A stretch of 64,000 bases of DNA from Candidatus Sulfopaludibacter sp. (GTDB lineage Bacteria; Acidobacteriota; Terriglobia; Bryobacterales; Bryobacteraceae): NCBI GenBank assembly GCA_031292755.1, contig JARLGM010000005.1:34100-98099 (forward strand), in the 5' to 3' direction. This document shows positions 32,533 through 41,270 of the stretch, in pieces (positions within the stretch are counted from its first letter, which is position 1; each line of letters opens with the position of its first letter). A program made the position numbers and the translations under genes. The notes under the pieces were generated by a model, which searched no databases, was not told the DNA's origin, and was given only the letters and a program-made list of their open reading frames with translations.

Positions 32533-35235
32533 CTACCCGTTCCGCATTTTGTCGAGATCGCAGCGGAGCGTCCGGATGCCGAATCGCGGCATCGCGAGCC
32601 TCACGGAATAACGGCCTTCCGGGTCGCGCCGCACCGGAAGTTCACGAACGGCTTTGCCGCTCAACTCCACAACGTCCACCCGGGACGGCCGCATCAGAAA
32701 AGAGACCGCAAATTCGGACTCAGGTCCCGCCGCGTTGAACAGTCGCACGAGCGCGCGCTCTGCATCCATCTGAATAGTAGGCACCTCAATACCAGAGGCA
32801 TCAATCCGAATCAACGAACGCGCATTGGTGTTCGCAGGCGGTGTGCCTTGGAGCAGGAATGGCACCAACGGCTCGTGCCACCGCGCAGTTTCTTCCCAGA
32901 TACCCGTTTCGTCCCAGAGTCCCTGATGCGGAATCAGCGCGTAATTGATCTGGGTGTTTCCCTGCAAGGGCCGCTTCCCCCACCAGAAACCGCCTTCCCA
33001 ACCCCAGCCGAGTACCAGGGCCAAAGGATGGTCCGGGCCGTGTGTGTAGGCAGTGGTGTGGTCCGAGAGGACGGCAAGTCCGGTCTTGCTGCGTTCCTCG
33101 AACACGTCCACCCAATTCACGACGATGTTGTGTTTGATTTCATCCCATCTCTGGAAGAAGGTATCGGCATTCCGGCTCTTGCAAACGTCATAAGCAGCAT
33201 TCTTATAAATAGACTGATTCCGAAGACCGACAGGAAAGAACGCCTGCAGCTTCCATCGGCCATCGTTCTGAGATCGACGGGATTCGCTTCGGCGCTCCTC
33301 AGGTTTGATGTCCCACGGATCTCCAATCCATGTTTCCTGCTCATAGTTGAAGCGGACCTGAAAGTCGATGCGGCGCCGGCCTTCGGCCAGCGTAATCATG
33401 GTCTGAAACGGGACGCCTCCCACCTGGGCGGAAATGCGCACGCGAGCCTGTAGCGGACCACTTTCCAAGATGGCGACACTCGCGTGTTGTTCCGTGCTGC
33501 TTCGCCACTGTTTCTGCGCGATGAAATATCCCCGATATTCGTTGAACGCTCGCTCGGCGGCCGGATCGCAGAACTCTTTGCCGAGATTCTTCGCAAAGAA
33601 TTCGGTGATCGCGCCTCCGCGCGCAGGGTCGATGCGTAGACGATAGAGATCGCTTTCCAGCAGAATCGTCCCATTCTCGGCGACAAGGGCGCTGGTCGAA
33701 CCGGAGGGCTTGTTCGCAGCGTCGACGGACACGGGCTCGATACGGTAAAAGGCCGATCCGATCGCAGGCACTCGCGCGCGCAACAAAATCGTGGACGCGT
33801 TTAGCGATTCGCCGGCGGAAAGGCTCCGGTCCAGTGTCCCGTTTCTCCGGTTGGCATCGCCTCGCGCGCCCGGCGACGAATACCTTCTGGTGGGAATGAT
33901 CTGGCACGGTATCTCATGGCCCTCAGCGTCGTAGACCCGAATGGAGCGGGTTCCCCTATCGGTCGCGAAATTGATTTCCACGACCTCTTCCCGCGCGCTT
34001 GCGAGCGTGTTCACCACACGCAGCCACTGGGTCGCCAGACCTTTTGACGGTGGAGCAGGAGCAACGCTCCCAGTGGCCAGAATCCGGGAAGCATTATCAA
34101 TAATCGAGTTGGCGCTCTCTTCCGTTTGCAATGTCCCGGCGCCTACTTGAAACGCCCATGCCTGGCGTCCGGTCCTGGTGGTCGCTGTAATCCACGGGTC
34201 GTGCCCCTGAGCCCAGAGCAAGTCGTCCCAAGCTTCAACGAGTTCCGTCTCCGGCCAGGGACTTCGTGCTTCCATCCAGGCGATAGCAGCCATCTTCTCC
34301 GCAATCAGAATGCGATTTTCCGCCGACCGCTCCTGCTGGGCCACCAATTGCAAGGTCTTCTCTCCCCACGGCAGCGTGGTCAGAATATCCTCAATGCCGA
34401 ACTTCCAGTCGTGGGTAGGGGGATCGGCAATCTGATGGATGTATTCTCGCCAGGTGACATACTGTATGAAGTCCGCTGAGGCTTTGGGTTTGGCGGCCCA
34501 GCCGAGATCCTGCAAGTAAGTTCCAGCCGGATGCGGGATGCCGTGCGCGACACATTTCCGCGCGAACTCCGGGGTTGGATTTCCCGATTCGGTTTCGTAT
34601 ACCTTTTTGAGATCTTCGCAGGCGTAGCGCGGGACTGTAGGAATCGGTGTACCATCCGGCCCTACCCAGTTAACGACGTCGGCATCAAAGCCGGCCGAAT
34701 AACCCCCCCATGCAGTTCCGGGATCCTTCAGGACAGCCGCGGTGAAGCCGAGTGAACGCAGGATCTGAGGCAGGCAACTGGCCCAGCAAGGCTCCTGAAC
34801 CGCATAGGTTTCGAGAACCGTCGTGGGAAAGTGGTGGCGGATCATCCGCATGCCCCTGACGAACTGACGGATATTACTCTCGCCGTTCACAGCCCATCCA
34901 TACGGCTGAGAGAAGGTTCCACCCAGCATTTCAATCCGCGGCATCCCGACCGAGCTATCCAGGTCGGCCTGCAACTCACGATACGATTCCGGATCGTCCC
35001 GCAGGAGAGCGTCCCACGATTCAGGCTCGATATCGAGGCCCAACTTCCACTGCTGGATCTCGCGCATGGTGTTCAGGATGTCGCGCCAGGCGCCGGGCGG
35101 CATGTGACCTTTGGCGCCTCCGTGATAACCATCGGCGAAGTAAAACCGCGGTGTGCCGGACTGGGCATCGAGCGCCGCGGCGGCGATCATGATTCCACCG
35201 CTCGATAAGAGACGTGCAAACTCCCGTCTGTTCAT
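32533..35235 (-). CDS. Glycoside hydrolase family 38-like protein, Tat-exported
   Basis: A 900-residue protein. Its N-terminus NRREFARLLSSGGIMIAAAA is a Tat signal. The N-terminal domain has EMLGGTFSQPYGWAVNGES, the typical opening of GH38 alpha-mannosidase-like catalytic domains, and later LETYAVQEPCWASCLPQILR. The central and C-terminal halves are beta-rich as in GH38 beta-sandwich domains. Target glycan unknown. It lies seven bases after the stop of the TonB receptor on the same strand, so the two form an operon. Catalytic Asp residues cannot be named reliably without alignment. Confidence 0.8.
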   Translation of the reverse strand: MNRREFARLLSSGGIMIAAAALDAQSGTPRFYFADGYHGGAKGHMPPGAWRDILNTMREIQQWKLGLDIEPESWDALLRDDPESYRELQADLDSSVGMPRIEMLGGTFSQPYGWAVNGESNIRQFVRGMRMIRHHFPTTVLETYAVQEPCWASCLPQILRSLGFTAAVLKDPGTAWGGYSAGFDADVVNWVGPDGTPIPTVPRYACEDLKKVYETESGNPTPEFARKCVAHGIPHPAGTYLQDLGWAAKPKASADFIQYVTWREYIHQIADPPTHDWKFGIEDILTTLPWGEKTLQLVAQQERSAENRILIAEKMAAIAWMEARSPWPETELVEAWDDLLWAQGHDPWITATTRTGRQAWAFQVGAGTLQTEESANSIIDNASRILATGSVAPAPPSKGLATQWLRVVNTLASAREEVVEINFATDRGTRSIRVYDAEGHEIPCQIIPTRRYSSPGARGDANRRNGTLDRSLSAGESLNASTILLRARVPAIGSAFYRIEPVSVDAANKPSGSTSALVAENGTILLESDLYRLRIDPARGGAITEFFAKNLGKEFCDPAAERAFNEYRGYFIAQKQWRSSTEQHASVAILESGPLQARVRISAQVGGVPFQTMITLAEGRRRIDFQVRFNYEQETWIGDPWDIKPEERRSESRRSQNDGRWKLQAFFPVGLRNQSIYKNAAYDVCKSRNADTFFQRWDEIKHNIVVNWVDVFEERSKTGLAVLSDHTTAYTHGPDHPLALVLGWGWEGGFWWGKRPLQGNTQINYALIPHQGLWDETGIWEETARWHEPLVPFLLQGTPPANTNARSLIRIDASGIEVPTIQMDAERALVRLFNAAGPESEFAVSFLMRPSRVDVVELSGKAVRELPVRRDPEGRYSVRLAMPRFGIRTLRCDLDKMRNG

Positions 35236-35242
35236 GGAAGTC

Positions 35243-38200
35243 CTAGAAACTCACCGTCAGAGAGAGCTGAACGACTCGCGCTGTCTGAGATCCGCTGATG
35301 ACGCCGAAGCTTGCACTGGTGATACTTGTGTTGGGATTGCTCCATCGTACGATGTTAAACGGATTCGTGGCGTCGGCGCGAAGCACGGACGTGACGTGCT
35401 CGGTGACCGTGATGCTTTTCTGTAGGGACAATGCCTCGCTGTTTGCTGCCGGCCCGCGGACCCAACTGAGGACCCGTCCATCGTTGCCCAACTGGAAAGC
35501 GGCCGGATTGAAGAACGCGTTGGAGTTCAGATAGCGGGCAACGGCCGGATTGAAACTGCCCGCATACGTGCCGTAGACGCTCTGACCCGAGACATAACTC
35601 GCGCGGACAGTCGGGTACCCGAACTGGGAGAGGCTGGAGTTGCCGCTGATTGAAAGAGGCGGCCCGGATTGCCTTAAGACGGACCCGGCAAGCTCCCATC
35701 CGCCCGCCAGCCGGCCCACCAAGCCACCCTGCTTGAGAAACTGTCCGCGCGGCCCGAAAGGCAGTTGATACGTGAACGTCACGCGGGCCGAATTGGGATA
35801 GTCGTCCTGGCTGACCGAATACTCGCCCCGCCGGTTCAGTGGATTTTGAATGCTGCCTGCGCCCTCTCCGAGATCGATGGGAGCAACATCGTCGTTAGTC
35901 ATCAATTTCGACCGGGTGTAAAAAGCCAGGAGCGTGAGGCCCTTGGAAAGTCGCTGGGTCAACTTTAGCTGTAGCGCGTTGTAATTGGAGATTCCTTCCG
36001 GGGAGTATGGCATCGTGATGTTGGTGTACTGAGGAAACGGCCTCAGGGCTTGGCCCACGGTAGTGTTGGGGAGTGCCGTGAAGCCGGCGAACGGCGGGGC
36101 AAAACCGGCCGCCTGAGCGGCGGATGAAGTGATCGATTGATTGAGCAAGCTGCCACGGGAAAGGTAGGCGGGATTCAGGACGTTCATATAAGTGGTTAGA
36201 TTGCCGCCGAGTTCGAGATGCGTTGAGTCGCTGCCGATGTAGCTTGCTTCCACGGCGGTAGAATGCGCAAGTTCACGTTGGACGCTGAACGTCCAAGTGA
36301 GAATCTGCGGAGGCCGGGCGGCGCCAGGAAGGATCGCCGCAACGCCCTGCCCGTTTGCGAACGAAGGATTCAGAATAGGCGGCCGGTTCCAATTTTGGGG
36401 CCAGGGATTCGCCCAATTATAGACCGGCGTGTAGCTATCCGGCGAACTGAAGCTGGGCGTTGCCGTAAAGCCGGTAGCGTCGATCCGCTGCGTCATTCCG
36501 GGTGCATTGAACATACCCCCGGAAGCTCGAATGACCGTTTTCGGATTCAGCTCATACGCGATGCCAAGGCGGGGCGCAAACCCCTGCCAGGTATTGGCAA
36601 ACGCTCTGCGACCATCCCGACCAGGGCCGGAGCCGGCGAAGATCAGCGCGCCGGGAATGCCGCCGGCTGCGGGATTTGCAGTGTTAGGATCGAACGAAGT
36701 CGCACGGTCGTGTTCTTCATAGATTCCGGGGTACCGCTCCCACCGGACGCCATAGGAGATCGTCAGGCGTGAGTTCGCACGCCACTCGTCCTGCAGAAAG
36801 AACGCCTGATAGTTTATCCGCCAGCCCAAGTCGCTAATGGTCGTAGTGTTGGTGTTGTTTACCGATCCCAGCAGAAAACTCGCAAGAGAACTCCCCCATT
36901 GATTAAAATTGCTCGAGTCCGGCTGGCTTGTGGTCAGATTGGTGAAACCGAATACTCCCGAAGCTCCTCCTCCCTCAAAGTCCTTATAACGTTCCCGAAT
37001 GATATTGAACCCGAACTTCAAGGTGTGGCGGCCGACGATCCAGGATAGGTTCTCGGTTAGATCCAGGCGGGAGCTTACGTTGTTTGAGTAATTCGATCCG
37101 CCCAATCCCAGTGGCGAAGCCGTGCCGCCGCCAAAATTGACTACCGGAAACATGCCCGGGTCGTTTGGCAGTCCGGCGATGCCGAGCTTGCTGTCCCACC
37201 CCTGGCCCAAGCCGACCGTAAGCGCGTGATTGTTCATCCCGTCGCCACCCAGGACCAGATGGTTCAGCAGATTTGGCCGAATGATGTAATCGTAGTTCAC
37301 GCGCGCATCGAAAGATTGCACATTCTTGGGATCCTGGCTTCCGTCGATCGGCAGATTGATACCCCATCCCTGGCCGGAATAGTCGCCCGGGCGCGTCTGC
37401 AGCGTAGTGGTGAGCGACAGCTTGTGTTGGGGGTTGAAGTTGTGATCGATTTTGATGGTGGTAACCCGATTGTCGAAGATCGTCCCACCGCGCGGATAAA
37501 AGTTAAACTGTTGCCCGGGAAGATCGGGAGGCAACATCATTTGCACCATGGCCGAGGAGATCGGACTAATCCTTGAAGCCGGGATGACGTTGCCGGGGAA
37601 TTGAGTCCGGACGAAACCGCCCTTTCCATCGCTCACGGTGCTATTGGGATCGAAGATCGGGATGACCGCTCCCGAAGCATTCGCCAGATTACTGAAATCT
37701 CCCGTGCGGAACGCAGCCGTGGGAACGGTAGTCAACGATGTGCTGCCGGCCGTACGGTAATAAAAGAGCTCCTGCCCGAAAAAGAAGAAGGTTTTATTTC
37801 GTCCGTCATAAACCTTTGGAATGTAGACCGGACCGCCGAGTGTAAAACCTCCATCGTTTTGCCTTACTTTCCCCCGCTTCGCCTGGAAGAACGATCGAGC
37901 GTTTAACGCGTCGTTGGCGAACAGATCGTAGACGCTGCCGTGCAATTGATTCGTTCCGGACTTGATCACCACATTCATCAACCAGCTCCCGGTGCGCCCG
38001 TATTCGGCGTTAAAGGAGTTGGTGATAATGCTAAACTCACCCACGGTAGCCACGTCCGGACCGGTCTCTTGAAACCCGCCGCGTACATTCCCCTGGCTGG
38101 CGGGCGCTCCATCCAGGAACACCTCCGTATTTCCACCATTGGCGCCATTCACGCGAGCGCCCCAGGTGGTGGAGCTGTTGACTCCCGGCATGAACTGCAA

Positions 38201-38707
38201 CCATTGGCCGATGTTTCGTTTCGCCCCGAGATTGATCACCGGCAGATCCTCGACTTGCTGGTTCGTCAGAGTGGCGGAGATGGTCGCCGTGGAGGCATCC
38301 ACCAGGGGCGCAACCGATTGCACGGTGACGGTTTCACTGACATCGCCAACGGTTAGCTTGAGATCGACGCGCACACTCGATTGCGCCTGCAGTTGGATCC
38401 GATCCTGCATGGTCGAGTTAAAGCCGGGTTTCGAAACTTTTACGCGGTACGTTCCGATTGGCAGATTCGGCGCGAAGTACCGGCCCGTTTCGTTCGTGCG
38501 CAGGAGAACCTCGTCGTTGGTTTCCACATGAACCACCGAGACCTGGGCGTCGGCGATCAAGGCTCCCGAAGAGTCGGTTACGATACCTTCAATGGTCGCG
38601 CGGTCCTGCTGGGCGCCCGCTCGAGGAACTCCGAGACATGCGGCTAGAACAAGCGTCAGCACAGCGGCTCCGCTGAAGCCGTGGCATCGAGAACTCACAT
38701 GGTTCAC
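35243..38707 (-). CDS. Oar-like TonB-dependent receptor with carboxypeptidase regulatory-like N-domain
   Basis: An 1154-residue outer-membrane protein. It begins with a signal peptide, then an immunoglobulin-like regulatory domain (ATIEGIVTDSSGALIADAQV and the YRVKVSKPGFNS strand), then a plug with VEDLPVINLGAKRNIGQWLQ, and a long barrel ending in VQLSLTVSF with a terminal Phe. This is the Oar-like acidobacterial receptor group, used for oligosaccharide or other nutrient uptake. Its operon partner is the GH38 enzyme, which suggests a sugar ligand. It diverges from an ECF sigma factor across 186 bases. Confidence 0.93.
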   Translation of the reverse strand: MNHVSSRCHGFSGAAVLTLVLAACLGVPRAGAQQDRATIEGIVTDSSGALIADAQVSVVHVETNDEVLLRTNETGRYFAPNLPIGTYRVKVSKPGFNSTMQDRIQLQAQSSVRVDLKLTVGDVSETVTVQSVAPLVDASTATISATLTNQQVEDLPVINLGAKRNIGQWLQFMPGVNSSTTWGARVNGANGGNTEVFLDGAPASQGNVRGGFQETGPDVATVGEFSIITNSFNAEYGRTGSWLMNVVIKSGTNQLHGSVYDLFANDALNARSFFQAKRGKVRQNDGGFTLGGPVYIPKVYDGRNKTFFFFGQELFYYRTAGSTSLTTVPTAAFRTGDFSNLANASGAVIPIFDPNSTVSDGKGGFVRTQFPGNVIPASRISPISSAMVQMMLPPDLPGQQFNFYPRGGTIFDNRVTTIKIDHNFNPQHKLSLTTTLQTRPGDYSGQGWGINLPIDGSQDPKNVQSFDARVNYDYIIRPNLLNHLVLGGDGMNNHALTVGLGQGWDSKLGIAGLPNDPGMFPVVNFGGGTASPLGLGGSNYSNNVSSRLDLTENLSWIVGRHTLKFGFNIIRERYKDFEGGGASGVFGFTNLTTSQPDSSNFNQWGSSLASFLLGSVNNTNTTTISDLGWRINYQAFFLQDEWRANSRLTISYGVRWERYPGIYEEHDRATSFDPNTANPAAGGIPGALIFAGSGPGRDGRRAFANTWQGFAPRLGIAYELNPKTVIRASGGMFNAPGMTQRIDATGFTATPSFSSPDSYTPVYNWANPWPQNWNRPPILNPSFANGQGVAAILPGAARPPQILTWTFSVQRELAHSTAVEASYIGSDSTHLELGGNLTTYMNVLNPAYLSRGSLLNQSITSSAAQAAGFAPPFAGFTALPNTTVGQALRPFPQYTNITMPYSPEGISNYNALQLKLTQRLSKGLTLLAFYTRSKLMTNDDVAPIDLGEGAGSIQNPLNRRGEYSVSQDDYPNSARVTFTYQLPFGPRGQFLKQGGLVGRLAGGWELAGSVLRQSGPPLSISGNSSLSQFGYPTVRASYVSGQSVYGTYAGSFNPAVARYLNSNAFFNPAAFQLGNDGRVLSWVRGPAANSEALSLQKSITVTEHVTSVLRADATNPFNIVRWSNPNTSITSASFGVISGSQTARVVQLSLTVSF

Positions 38708-38893
38708 TTTTAAGGCCCACCCTTTCGGCCATTGAGGCGGTTTTTAGATGTTACACCCCGAAGACCCTCTGAATGAACGTACCCTTCCTCGACGTTTTCC
38801 CGACAAGCCGGGAGAGATTATTTATGCCGCGCCGAAAGCGGATCTACCCATTGAAAAGCCGGGGCAAACAGGCGAGAATGCTGGTGGGGTTGA

Positions 38894-39430
38894 ATGGAAC
38901 GGGCAAGAGCGGAGCGGCTGGTGGAAGAGGTTTTCGCGTGCTGGGGACCATTTCTCGTCAGGTATGCTCTGCAGATGACGCGATCGCCAGAGGCTTCCGA
39001 CGATATCGTTCAGGAGGCGTTCCTGGCCCTTTACCGCGACCTCCGCTCCGGGAAGACGATCCGGGATCCGCGCTCCTGGACTTTTGGAGCCGTGCGCAAT
39101 CAGATCAGGAAGCGGGCGCGGATCCTCGGACGCCACGGGGAAGATTTGACTCCATTCGAAGATCTCGACCGTTTCGCCGCCGAACCGCGTTGGCCGGATG
39201 TTCTCGCCGAAACGGCCGATGAAGGCGATTTGACGCTTTCGGTGTTGACCGAACGCGAAAAGGAAGTTGTGCTTCTCCGGCTCCAATCCTTCAAATACCG
39301 TGAGATCGCGAAGCAACTCGGGAACAGTGAAAAATCAGTGGCGACACTCCTCGCTCGTGCTCTGAAGAAATTGCGAAGACTGGGGTCCGGGGACCACACG
39401 GGCGCGATCGCGGAAAAACATGTCCGTTGA
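38894..39430 (+). CDS. ECF-type RNA polymerase sigma factor
   Basis: A 178-residue protein. Region 2 reads FLVRYALQMTRSPEASDDIV and FLALYRDL, and region 4 has LTEREKEVVLLRLQSFKYRE and IAKQLGNSEKSVATLLARAL. An in-frame TGA immediately before the ATG fixes the start, and a GGTGGGG ribosome-binding site lies upstream. It overlaps the anti-sigma gene by 11 bases, a usual pair layout. It is divergent from the TonB receptor and may control it. Confidence 0.94.
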   Translation: MERARAERLVEEVFACWGPFLVRYALQMTRSPEASDDIVQEAFLALYRDLRSGKTIRDPRSWTFGAVRNQIRKRARILGRHGEDLTPFEDLDRFAAEPRWPDVLAETADEGDLTLSVLTEREKEVVLLRLQSFKYREIAKQLGNSEKSVATLLARALKKLRRLGSGDHTGAIAEKHVR

Positions 39431-41183
39431 GCGCACGATGCACTACAGCGATCCGGAACTGCTGGCGTACCTGGATGGGGAACTTTCCTGGTGGCGGCGC
39501 ATTCGTGTTCGCAGGCACCTGCAGTTGTGTTGGAAGTGTCGCAGCCGGGCGCATGCGCAAGAACAGCAAATCTTGCGCCTTACCAGGAGCCTAGAGGCGT
39601 GGGAATACCCCGGCGCCTTTTGGCGTCTCGATCAGCAATTGGAACTTGGGCGCCGGCTGCGCAGGTTCGAAAAACTAAACGAACTGCAGGGGCCGCAGCC
39701 AATCCTCCGCAGGCGGTCGACCATACTCGCAGCGGCATTCACCGGGGTGGTTGTGCTGGCCTTCCTCATCATACCTGCGCCGCCGCCGAGATCTTCGCAA
39801 GCCAACCCGGTTTTGACTGCGGAAGCCTTGGCGGGCGCCCGGAACTTCGAGCGGAAGCTCTACCAGCAGGCTGTGGAGCAAACTCTGGCGGTGCAGGTCG
39901 AACACGTTAAACCGGTTCGTAAGGCAACCGTCAGCCAGGTGCAAATCTGGTCCGATGCAGCCAGTGGACGTTTTGTGTCGCGCTGGACCGCGCAAGACGG
40001 GAGTCTAAAGGAAGCACTTTGGCGCCACGGCGCGGGCCAGGAGTACCTCCTGAGGCCGCTCGTTTCGCGTTCCGTAACGCAGCGCACCGAGCATCATCCG
40101 AGTTCCGATCACATCACCGATTTTCTCACCCCGGAGACGTTCGACGATCTGGAGAGCGTGTTCATGCGCTGGATGGAAAGCCGCTCCTGGGCTCCGGTCT
40201 CATTCGCGCCTGAAGCTGCCGAGTGGATGAGCGGAGAGGGAGCAATCTCACGCGCCGAATTCATCGGCGGTCAGGACGGCTCCCGTCAGATTCGCATCAG
40301 GGTGGAGCGGCTCTTGAACGGCGCCCGAGCGACATTGACGGTCGATTTCGATCGCACGACGCTGCAGCCCCGCCGCATGTCCATCTGGCTTGAATCCGGC
40401 GGACGAGTTGCGGAGTTGCAAATGATTGCGAAGGTGATTCGGAGCGTTCGACCGTATGAAGTAGACGCGGCCCTACCCACACCGGAAATCCGAAAAGTGC
40501 CGTACGCGAATCCAATTGAAGCTGCCCCGGAACCCGCCGAAGCGGCCGGGGTACCGGTGAGCATCGCTTCGGTCAATCTGGCCGAACGTACTACCGAGGC
40601 CCAGTTTGTTCTTCACGCCGCCGGTGCCTGCCTCGGCGAACCGGTGCTGGTAGAGGACACTCCGGGCGGAGTGCGGGTTCGGAGCGGCAACGGAAGGAGT
40701 GGGAGATGGCCTGGAGCCATTACTTCGTCGGCGGACCTGGCGGATGTGCTCGGCGCCCTCGCCGACATTCGCGGAGCGGAGGTACTACCCCAAAATCCAA
40801 GGATTCCGCCGGCTGCAAACGCACTGGTGCACGCACGGGCGCTTGAGTTGCTGGCGCAACGCTTTCCGCGCACGATTACATCGGTTCTGCCGGAGCGATC
40901 GCGCCATCTATTGGAGTCCATGTTGCAGAGCCACATCGAGGGAGTACGCTCGGCGCTCGGGAATTACGATCCGGCTCCCGAATCGTCACCTGCGGAGGCG
41001 CCTTCAGGCGACTGGCGCGACGCCACGGCGCTCGTATACGAAGAGCTATCGAATACAGTTGAACCGGGCGCAGTCTCTTCTGAACGCGTGCGCGCCTTGC
41101 TCCAGTTCCTTCCGGAAGAGTTCGCCTCGGAATCCCGCAAGGCAGCCGGGCATGCTGAGATCCCGCAAGTTCGAAAGAGATAA
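39420..41183 (+). CDS. Membrane anti-sigma factor with large periplasmic domain
   Basis: A 587-residue protein. The N-terminal zinc-type anti-sigma motif is HLQLCWKC (His-x3-Cys-x2-Cys), preceded by YSDPELLAYLDGELSWWRR, the pattern of ZAS anti-sigma factors. A membrane segment (ILAAAFTGVVVLAFLIIP) lies near residue 100, leaving about 470 residues outside. The periplasmic part has two regions without a domain I recognise; it may detect a ligand. A second ATG at 39438 is possible. It is translationally coupled to the sigma gene. Confidence 0.85.
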   Translation: MSVERTMHYSDPELLAYLDGELSWWRRIRVRRHLQLCWKCRSRAHAQEQQILRLTRSLEAWEYPGAFWRLDQQLELGRRLRRFEKLNELQGPQPILRRRSTILAAAFTGVVVLAFLIIPAPPPRSSQANPVLTAEALAGARNFERKLYQQAVEQTLAVQVEHVKPVRKATVSQVQIWSDAASGRFVSRWTAQDGSLKEALWRHGAGQEYLLRPLVSRSVTQRTEHHPSSDHITDFLTPETFDDLESVFMRWMESRSWAPVSFAPEAAEWMSGEGAISRAEFIGGQDGSRQIRIRVERLLNGARATLTVDFDRTTLQPRRMSIWLESGGRVAELQMIAKVIRSVRPYEVDAALPTPEIRKVPYANPIEAAPEPAEAAGVPVSIASVNLAERTTEAQFVLHAAGACLGEPVLVEDTPGGVRVRSGNGRSGRWPGAITSSADLADVLGALADIRGAEVLPQNPRIPPAANALVHARALELLAQRFPRTITSVLPERSRHLLESMLQSHIEGVRSALGNYDPAPESSPAEAPSGDWRDATALVYEELSNTVEPGAVSSERVRALLQFLPEEFASESRKAAGHAEIPQVRKR

Positions 41184-41270
41184 ACGGCCGATCAGCCGGA
41201 GGAAATGGCAGAAAGCAGGCGACCGCAGCACTTGCGCCAAAGACCGTGCAGATTGGCGGCAGCGCGCCGG

